From positions 1 through 9,812 of the forward strand of contig CAMWMY010000036.1 of the NCBI GenBank assembly GCA_947175465.1: a DNA stretch of 9,812 nucleotides, in the 5' to 3' direction. Within the stretch, counting starts at the first letter, position 1, and each line of letters opens with the position of its first letter. The stretch comes from an uncultured Erysipelotrichaceae bacterium (GTDB lineage: Bacteria > Bacillota_I > Bacilli_A > Erysipelotrichales > Erysipelotrichaceae). Under the pieces are notes generated by a model. It did not search any database, had not been told where the DNA came from, and was given only the letters and a program-made list of their open reading frames with translations. The position numbers and the translations under genes are program-made. Positions 5,547-9,812 of this stretch are shown here, piece after piece.

Positions 5547-7433
5547 TTACCAGCTACCTCCTCCACCTCCTCCAAATCCTCCACCGGAGAAGCCACCGGA
5601 GAAGCCACCAGACATTCTTCCTCCTCCTGATCCTGAATTTCCATTGAATTCAATTTTTGGAAGACTTGAAGCAACAAATGAAGTATGGAAAGTACTCCAC
5701 CATAAGACTGTAGAAAATCTTCTCATTTTTACATCTGTTTGATACCAATCTGGTTGCTCCATAGCAATATTTTCAAATTTATCAGCCCAAACATTACTTA
5801 GTCCTAATACATAAGCATAAGGAAGAATATCAAAAAAGGCTGATGGATTTTCTTTTACTAATAATTCTAACTTCTCTTGTTCACATGTTTCAATAAACTC
5901 TCTTAATCCTAAAATTTTACAAAACTTTCGATGTCCTTCTTCAGTTCTTGATCGTGTGTGTAACATCAAATAAGTGAATAGACCAGTTAAAATACAATAA
6001 CCAATATGGAACATAAGGTGTTCTGGATAATTATTATTTAACTCTATAAATATAAATCCTACCAAAATACAGAGTGTAAGAATACATAATGTTCGATTTA
6101 ATTTAAATTTCTGCTTCTTCATAGCATAACGTTTTTTATATTGAAACATTAAAATGAAAAGAACCACTATAATTCCTGCCATAGCGATGAATGGAAGCTC
6201 CGTAATATCATAATAGCCTATATACATACTGAAAACTAGTAATACGCTAGGTAAACATGCACATTCACCCATAAAAGTTGCGAATATCCTAAAACTTTTC
6301 TTCAAAAAAATCTTTCTTGATTCTTCTTGAAAATACATTTGCATGGCAGTTTTAGCACCTCTTAACCCCCATTGAATTCTTTCAGCTTTTAAATCTTCTT
6401 GTGTAACGATAGTCTTATCTTTAACAAAGAGACTTTCAAAGAAAACACGTTCATGTCTTGGACAAGTTTTCTCTAAATCTTTTATTTTTTCTAAAGAAAA
6501 TTTTTCATCCTCTTCATGTATGATAATATAGCCTCTTCGAGCCCACTCAATAATCAAAGAGAAAATATCTTTATCATCAACAATACCATCGACAATATAA
6601 CCAATTTCTGCGCTACTTAAGCCATCGGGAGCCTTAAACTCAACAGTTACAATCATATCATCTTTTTTTATATATTTTCTAAAAAAGAGTATTACAATAA
6701 TAAAAACAGCAAGCATACTAAGCACAATTGGTACTGCATAATTAAGTGGTTTTTTAAATGTAAAATATCCATCTTCTAAATCTACTTTTATCGTTACTGC
6801 TTCATTACTCTTCAACTTCTTTATATTGCTTCCGCTAATCCTCTTCCCATCAACACTAATTTCTATATTTGATTGCGTTGATCCATAAACTCCTGAATAT
6901 GCGGCAACTTGATTAGCATCAAATTCTTTAGGCATATTAATATGAAATGAAAAATTATTAATATGGGTATCAAAGCCATCACCTATTAAATTCCAATATA
7001 GCATTTGTTTTCCATCTAAATCCAAATCACGCATATGAACTTCATATTCAATTTCATATTTCTGACTTCCCTTTACATATTGATCTGGATCTCCTAAACG
7101 AATCACAACACCTTCTCTACGCCTTTCTATTTTACTTTCTGTTTCATAAGTATTTATATTTTTAACAGGGAAATAATAATTTTTCTTAACTTCTTTTCCA
7201 TCTATATCCCAATTCATTTCATATTTTGTTGGAATTGTTCGATAAAATCCTCTTCTAGGGGACCTAAAATAAATACCATAAGTTTCTCTAACAGTTAATA
7301 CCCCATCTTCTTTTACAATAATTGTTATATCTAAGTTATTTATATAAAAATCTTCTGCTGCTTCTACATTTATTGAAAAAAAAGGAATGCACAAGCAACA
7401 TAAAAGAATCAATACTCTCTTGATATGTTTCAT
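5547..7433 (-). CDS. DUF2207 family membrane protein with glycine-rich C-terminal tail
   Basis: Membrane protein of unknown biochemical role, partner of the upstream lemA. A signal peptide (residues 1-25, VEA before the cut) leads an extracytoplasmic DUF2207 domain to about 230. Next come a membrane helix (about 232-252) and a cytoplasmic stretch with a winged-helix look (about 268-310, LSSAEIGYIVDGI...EWARRGYIII). Two helix pairs follow (about 387-432 and 448-491), then a conserved segment with ILPYAYVLGL (536-545). The Gly/Ser tail from about 598 ends GGGGSW and should be cytoplasmic. I start at ATG 7433 because AGGTGA lies 8 bases upstream and gives a clean signal peptide (628 residues). 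A GTG at 7445 would add four residues, but its ribosome site is poorly placed. It lies 45 bases after lemA, with a hairpin between. Confidence 0.9.
   Translation of the reverse strand: MKHIKRVLILLCCLCIPFFSINVEAAEDFYINNLDITIIVKEDGVLTVRETYGIYFRSPRRGFYRTIPTKYEMNWDIDGKEVKKNYYFPVKNINTYETESKIERRREGVVIRLGDPDQYVKGSQKYEIEYEVHMRDLDLDGKQMLYWNLIGDGFDTHINNFSFHINMPKEFDANQVAAYSGVYGSTQSNIEISVDGKRISGSNIKKLKSNEAVTIKVDLEDGYFTFKKPLNYAVPIVLSMLAVFIIVILFFRKYIKKDDMIVTVEFKAPDGLSSAEIGYIVDGIVDDKDIFSLIIEWARRGYIIIHEEDEKFSLEKIKDLEKTCPRHERVFFESLFVKDKTIVTQEDLKAERIQWGLRGAKTAMQMYFQEESRKIFLKKSFRIFATFMGECACLPSVLLVFSMYIGYYDITELPFIAMAGIIVVLFILMFQYKKRYAMKKQKFKLNRTLCILTLCILVGFIFIELNNNYPEHLMFHIGYCILTGLFTYLMLHTRSRTEEGHRKFCKILGLREFIETCEQEKLELLVKENPSAFFDILPYAYVLGLSNVWADKFENIAMEQPDWYQTDVKMRRFSTVLWWSTFHTSFVASSLPKIEFNGNSGSGGGRMSGGFSGGFSGGGFGGGGGGSW
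5581..5609 (-). repeat. 12-bp tandem repeat coding the GGFS tail
   Basis: Two exact copies of CCACCGGAGAAG (5581-5592, 5593-5604) are followed by a partial third (CCACC at 5605-5609). They code for GGFSGGFSGG in the tail of the DUF2207 protein. The unit is in frame (four codons), so slippage would lengthen or shorten the tail without breaking the gene. Confidence 0.85.
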
Positions 7434-7455
7434 CACTCTCATCACCTCTTCACAA

Positions 7456-7484
7456 AATTAGAGATAGCAAGGCTATCTCTAATC
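7456..7484 (-). promoter_or_regulatory. Hairpin over the lemA stop codon, between lemA and the DUF2207 gene
   Basis: A perfect 12-bp inverted repeat (7457-7468 with 7472-7483) has a 3-base loop. On the minus strand it begins in the last codons of lemA, includes its TAG stop and ends with TTTTG, about 18 bases before the ribosome site of the DUF2207 gene. The T run is short. It may be a leaky terminator or an mRNA processing/stability element that sets the ratio of the two proteins. Confidence 0.6.
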
Positions 7485-8039
7485 AAACGATATACGTACA
7501 TTTTCTCTTTGTACGTCATCAACAATTTCATACAATGGTTTTTTCTGATATCCAAAGCAATTTGCAATAATATTGGTTGGAAACATTTCTACTAAATTAT
7601 TAAACTTTACAACAACGGCATTGTAATATTTTCGAGAATTTGCAATTTCTGATTCAATAGATTTTAACTCAGATTGTAAAGTCATAAAATTAACATTTGC
7701 TTTTAAATCTGGATATTGTTCACTAATTGCATATAATGGGCCAAGCATTGATTGAAAGTTCAACTCTGATGTCATCTTTTCTTCCAATCCTTGTGATTTT
7801 ACCGCAAGATTTCTTGCGCTAATTACTTTTTCTAATGTTTCTGACTCATGCTTTGCATAGCCTTTTACTACTGCTACTAAGTTTGGAATTAAATCATAGC
7901 GCTTTTTTAAATATACATCCATAGTTGAAAAGCTTTCTTCTACTTTATTTTTCATTTGTACAAATTTGTTGTATGAAGTAATTAAATATCCAACTAAGAT
8001 AATAATGATTAAAATTATAATACCAACGACAATGATCAT
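7479..8039 (-). CDS. lemA: LemA family membrane-anchored helical protein
   Basis: A 186-residue protein of the LemA family, whose molecular function is not settled. Residues 1-20 form one hydrophobic membrane helix. The rest is the all-helical LemA domain with its hallmark segments: KRYDLIPNLVAVVKGYAKHE (45-64), EQYPDLKANVNFMTLQ (107-122), SEIANSRKYYNAVV (130-143) and MFPTN (152-156). Lysines right after the helix (K25, K30, K32) suggest the domain faces the cytoplasm. The length is that of the family. The start ATG has AGGAGA about 9 bases upstream. The next gene codes for a DUF2207 protein, a common partner of lemA. The stop codon lies inside a hairpin. Family assignment is very secure; the symbol is a family name and does not imply the Pseudomonas sensor kinase once called LemA. 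Confidence 0.95.
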   Translation of the reverse strand: MIIVVGIIILIIIILVGYLITSYNKFVQMKNKVEESFSTMDVYLKKRYDLIPNLVAVVKGYAKHESETLEKVISARNLAVKSQGLEEKMTSELNFQSMLGPLYAISEQYPDLKANVNFMTLQSELKSIESEIANSRKYYNAVVVKFNNLVEMFPTNIIANCFGYQKKPLYEIVDDVQRENVRISFD

Positions 8040-8060
8040 ATTATCATCTCCTTTTCATTT

Positions 8061-8089
8061 ATTATATCACTAATACATTTCAACTACAA
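8061..8089 (-). promoter_or_regulatory. Possible promoter of lemA-DUF2207
   Basis: On the minus strand a perfect -10 TATAAT (8066-8061) lies 17 bases after TTGTAG (8089-8084), which matches the -35 consensus only in its first three bases. It sits in the 61-base gap between the FUSC-like gene and lemA and would give a short leader ahead of the lemA ribosome site. Confidence 0.4.
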
Positions 8090-8100
8090 TTTTATTTTTA

Positions 8101-8631
8101 TTATTCTACACTAACAAAACGTGCTAGATACTTCTTCCATTTTGTAGGAACTTTTAACCATCGATCGACCACCATCGCTGCAATAATTCCAATCAAAGTA
8201 TCTACAACACGATCCGCTACATACCAAAAAGTATTTGCTATTCCACGATCAATATTCAATGTTATATTTAAAAATACAACACAACAAATAGCAGAAGCTC
8301 CTGGTTTCTTTAATAAAAGGCATGTATAAATTAAAATACTTACTCCAATAGGCAAAAGAATAATTTTCAGTGCTTCATAATATTGGACATAGTATAATAA
8401 AAACTCTAATGTAAAATATCCAGCAACTCCACCTAGACAAGTCCCTACCATACGATTAATAGATGTCATAAATGTTTTATCATAAGAAGATTGCATACAC
8501 ATGACAGCACCAATACAACTATAAAAACTAGATTCTCTAGCAAATATAAAAGATAAAATGAGGCTTAAAAAGACGGCAACGGCTGTTTTAATGTTTCGTA
8601 ATCCTATCTTAGGAATTTTTATACGCATCAT
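8101..8631 (-). CDS. Small FUSC/aromatic acid exporter-like membrane protein (ArAE_1 type)
   Basis: A 176-residue integral membrane protein resembling the N-terminal half of the aromatic acid exporter (ArAE/DUF939, FUSC) group. Visible features are the opening IGLRNIKTAVAVFLSL (9-24), FYSCIGAVMCMQSSYD (36-51), a basic GT-Gly segment INRMVGTCLGGVAGY (58-72) and the last helix RVVDTLIGIIAAMVVDRWL (141-159). About five to six hydrophobic segments are present. Larger relatives add a cytoplasmic domain; none follows here, and the sequence ends cleanly at TAA after a basic tail, so this is probably a natural short form. GGAGG lies 6 bases before the ATG. The substrate is unknown and export is inferred only from family. 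It is 74 bases downstream of the kinase gene, possibly co-transcribed. Confidence 0.85.
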   Translation of the reverse strand: MMRIKIPKIGLRNIKTAVAVFLSLILSFIFARESSFYSCIGAVMCMQSSYDKTFMTSINRMVGTCLGGVAGYFTLEFLLYYVQYYEALKIILLPIGVSILIYTCLLLKKPGASAICCVVFLNITLNIDRGIANTFWYVADRVVDTLIGIIAAMVVDRWLKVPTKWKKYLARFVSVE

Positions 8632-8705
8632 AACTTTCCTCCCTATCTCTCCTTTCTATATTTTATTATAGTTCATAAAAATCTACTGATTATATTTATA
8701 CTTTT

Positions 8706-9611
8706 TTATTTTGAAAGATATGCCATAGGTAACATGGCAGCTCCTACAATTCCTGGCTCCTCTAATTCAGCTTGCGCAAATAGAACAGGTTGCATCCCAT
8801 TATGAATCAGTGTTCGATAATTTTTCTCTACTTTTTCAAAAAAGACATCTTTTCCTTGCATAACTCCTCCACCTATGATGAAAATATCTGGGTCTACAAC
8901 ATGTGCAATCAAAGATAACATAACAGCTATATCATATGCCATTTCATCTACAAGTGCTAATGCTTTTTCATCTTTTTCACGTGCTAATTGAAATAAATCT
9001 CCAGCATGTTGAATTGCCTCTTCCCCAAATATTTTTTTAGCTTTTCTTGTTAATGCAGTCCCACTAGCTTCATTTTCAATAGCACCTATATTTAAGTTAT
9101 TTACCTTTTCACGATTACGATCTACAATAAGATTTCCTATCTCTCCTGCATGTCCATTTTTTCCAGAAACAACCTTTTGGTGAATAATACATGCTCCTCC
9201 TATTCCTGTTGAAATCGTTACATAGTAAACTATGCCTTTTCCTTTTCCAGCACCTAATATGGCTTCACCAAGACCTGCCACATTTCCATCATTCTCTAAA
9301 AAAGTTGGTTTATGAAAATGTTGCTCAATTTCTTTTGCAATTGGATATCCTTCAAATCCAGGTAAATTGGTCGCAAGAAGCATTTTTCCTTCTGCTGGGT
9401 CTACAGGTCCTGGAACACCCAATCCAATTCCTTTACATTCTGCATAATCATCAATACTCTCAATCATACGTATGATTTTTTGCATTACATGTTTCGTTCC
9501 ATGAACAATCTCTGTAGGCTCTTTGCGTTGTTGTATAATATTCCCATTGGCATCTACTTTAGCAACGCGAATATTCGTGCCCCCCATATCTATTCCTATA
9601 AACATATCCAT
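8706..9611 (-). CDS. ROK family sugar kinase without the zinc-binding motif
   Basis: Cytoplasmic kinase of the ROK family, which phosphorylates glucose, fructose or amino sugars with ATP. The 301 residues include the N-terminal phosphate motif DMGGTNIRVAKVD (8-20), GVPGPVD (65-71), the catalytic Asp in ENDGNVAGLGE (D108) and the STGIGGA phosphate loop (134-140). GHAGEIGN (153-160) contains the sugar-binding Glu E157, and E179 lies in ENEASG. The C-terminal nucleotide site has IIGGGV (245-250) and PGIVGAAML. The usual zinc site (H, then CxCGxxGC) is absent: the aligned residues are N160, V170, N172 and A177. No helix-turn-helix precedes the domain, so it is an enzyme, not a ROK repressor. GAGGAGG lies 7 bases before ATG 9611. 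Glucokinase is the default guess, but the sugar is undetermined. Confidence 0.93.
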   Translation of the reverse strand: MDMFIGIDMGGTNIRVAKVDANGNIIQQRKEPTEIVHGTKHVMQKIIRMIESIDDYAECKGIGLGVPGPVDPAEGKMLLATNLPGFEGYPIAKEIEQHFHKPTFLENDGNVAGLGEAILGAGKGKGIVYYVTISTGIGGACIIHQKVVSGKNGHAGEIGNLIVDRNREKVNNLNIGAIENEASGTALTRKAKKIFGEEAIQHAGDLFQLAREKDEKALALVDEMAYDIAVMLSLIAHVVDPDIFIIGGGVMQGKDVFFEKVEKNYRTLIHNGMQPVLFAQAELEEPGIVGAAMLPMAYLSK

Positions 9612-9639
9612 ATATTGGCCTCCTCAATCTCGTATCTTT

Positions 9640-9668
9640 ATTCTATCATAATGTAATTCTAAGGGCAA
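9640..9668 (-). promoter_or_regulatory. Probable promoter of the ROK kinase gene
   Basis: On the minus strand TTGCCC (9668-9663) and TAGAAT (9645-9640) are separated by 17 bases, matching consensus at four and five of six positions. A-rich tracts upstream (the T/C-rich plus strand at about 9715-9755) could help as an UP-like element. The gap to the ATG is 28 bases and contains the ribosome site. Confidence 0.5.
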
Positions 9669-9770
9669 AATGAATTCCTATATTTTTAACTTTTCCCATA
9701 GTAATGATATATATTTATTTTATGCTTTCTTTTTCTTTTTTTATCTTTTATTTTAAAAATGAAAAGCTCC

Positions 9771-9810
9771 ACAATATTATTTCTTCATTGAAACCAATGA
9801 TAAATATTGT
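9771..9810. terminator. Two-tier hairpin at the window edge, possible terminator of an upstream gene
   Basis: An outer 8-bp stem (ACAATATT 9771-9778 with AATATTGT 9803-9810) encloses an inner 5-bp stem (CATTG 9786-9790 with CAATG 9795-9799, loop AAAC). On the minus strand it is followed by CTTTTCATTTTT, so it could end a minus-strand gene lying beyond the window. The T run is interrupted, and the structure touches the window end, so the call is tentative. Nothing else is recognisable in 9670-9812. Confidence 0.4.
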
Positions 9811-9812
9811 AG

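Noticed and set aside
9191..9475. A 94-codon open frame on the plus strand
   Set aside because: It is antisense to the conserved core of the ROK kinase and is Leu/His-rich in the way mirror frames are.
9715..9755. Pyrimidine-rich stretch as a possible origin or special structure
   Set aside because: It is irregular AT-rich DNA without repeated boxes; it is more simply an A-tract region upstream of the kinase promoter on the other strand.
1..9812. Possible reassigned TGA codon, because none of the ten genes ends in TGA
   Set aside because: No gene contains an in-frame TGA, Trp is coded by TGG, and ten stops (seven TAA, three TAG) are too few to exclude chance in AT-rich DNA.
1..9812. Mobile elements, CRISPR arrays, tRNA or rRNA genes
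   Set aside because: I saw no transposase or integrase motifs, no regularly spaced repeats and no tRNA-like cloverleaf. The tRNA-related signal at 5218-5444 is a T-box.

Overview
The window comes from a low-GC Gram-positive bacterium (Bacillota). Four things point there: strongly AT-rich DNA, AGGAGG-type ribosome binding sites, a T-box leader on thrS, and an FMN riboswitch on a stand-alone riboflavin ECF S component. All ten genes read cleanly in the standard code, with TAA or TAG stops and TGG for Trp. The short ThrRS, the protein mix and the base composition make me think of the Erysipelotrichia/Coprobacillaceae side of the phylum. That is an impression from memory, not a demonstrated placement.

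Left part, plus strand (1-1919): the end of a polar amino acid ABC uptake operon, in the order permease (5' end outside the window), ATPase and substrate-binding lipoprotein. A probable two-way terminator at about 1934-2002 separates it from a convergent minus-strand gene for a 130-residue membrane protein with a C-terminal zinc ribbon (2048-2440). That gene is divergent from a textbook sigma-A promoter, an FMN (RFN) riboswitch (2541-2649) and ribU (2735-3370), a riboflavin importer gene switched off by its end product. A shared hairpin terminator (3430-3462) lies between ribU and the convergent thrS.

Right part, minus strand (3469-9611). In transcription order from the right edge these are a ROK-family sugar kinase, a small FUSC/aromatic acid exporter-like membrane protein, lemA, a DUF2207 membrane protein with a glycine-rich tail, and thrS behind a full T-box leader (5218 to about 5444). 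LemA and DUF2207 form a recognisable membrane pair, with a perfect 12-bp hairpin over the lemA stop codon. The last 140 bases hold only AT-rich DNA and a hairpin that may end a gene beyond the window.

The region is mostly housekeeping and transport. I see no mobile element, CRISPR array, tRNA, rRNA or evident new multi-gene defence or biosynthetic system. The points most worth a second look are: a ThrRS without its N-terminal TGS domain but with an intact editing site; a ROK kinase in which all four zinc ligands are replaced without any gap; the LemA-DUF2207 pair with its intercistronic hairpin and repeat-coded Gly tail; and the uncharacterised two-helix zinc-ribbon protein.
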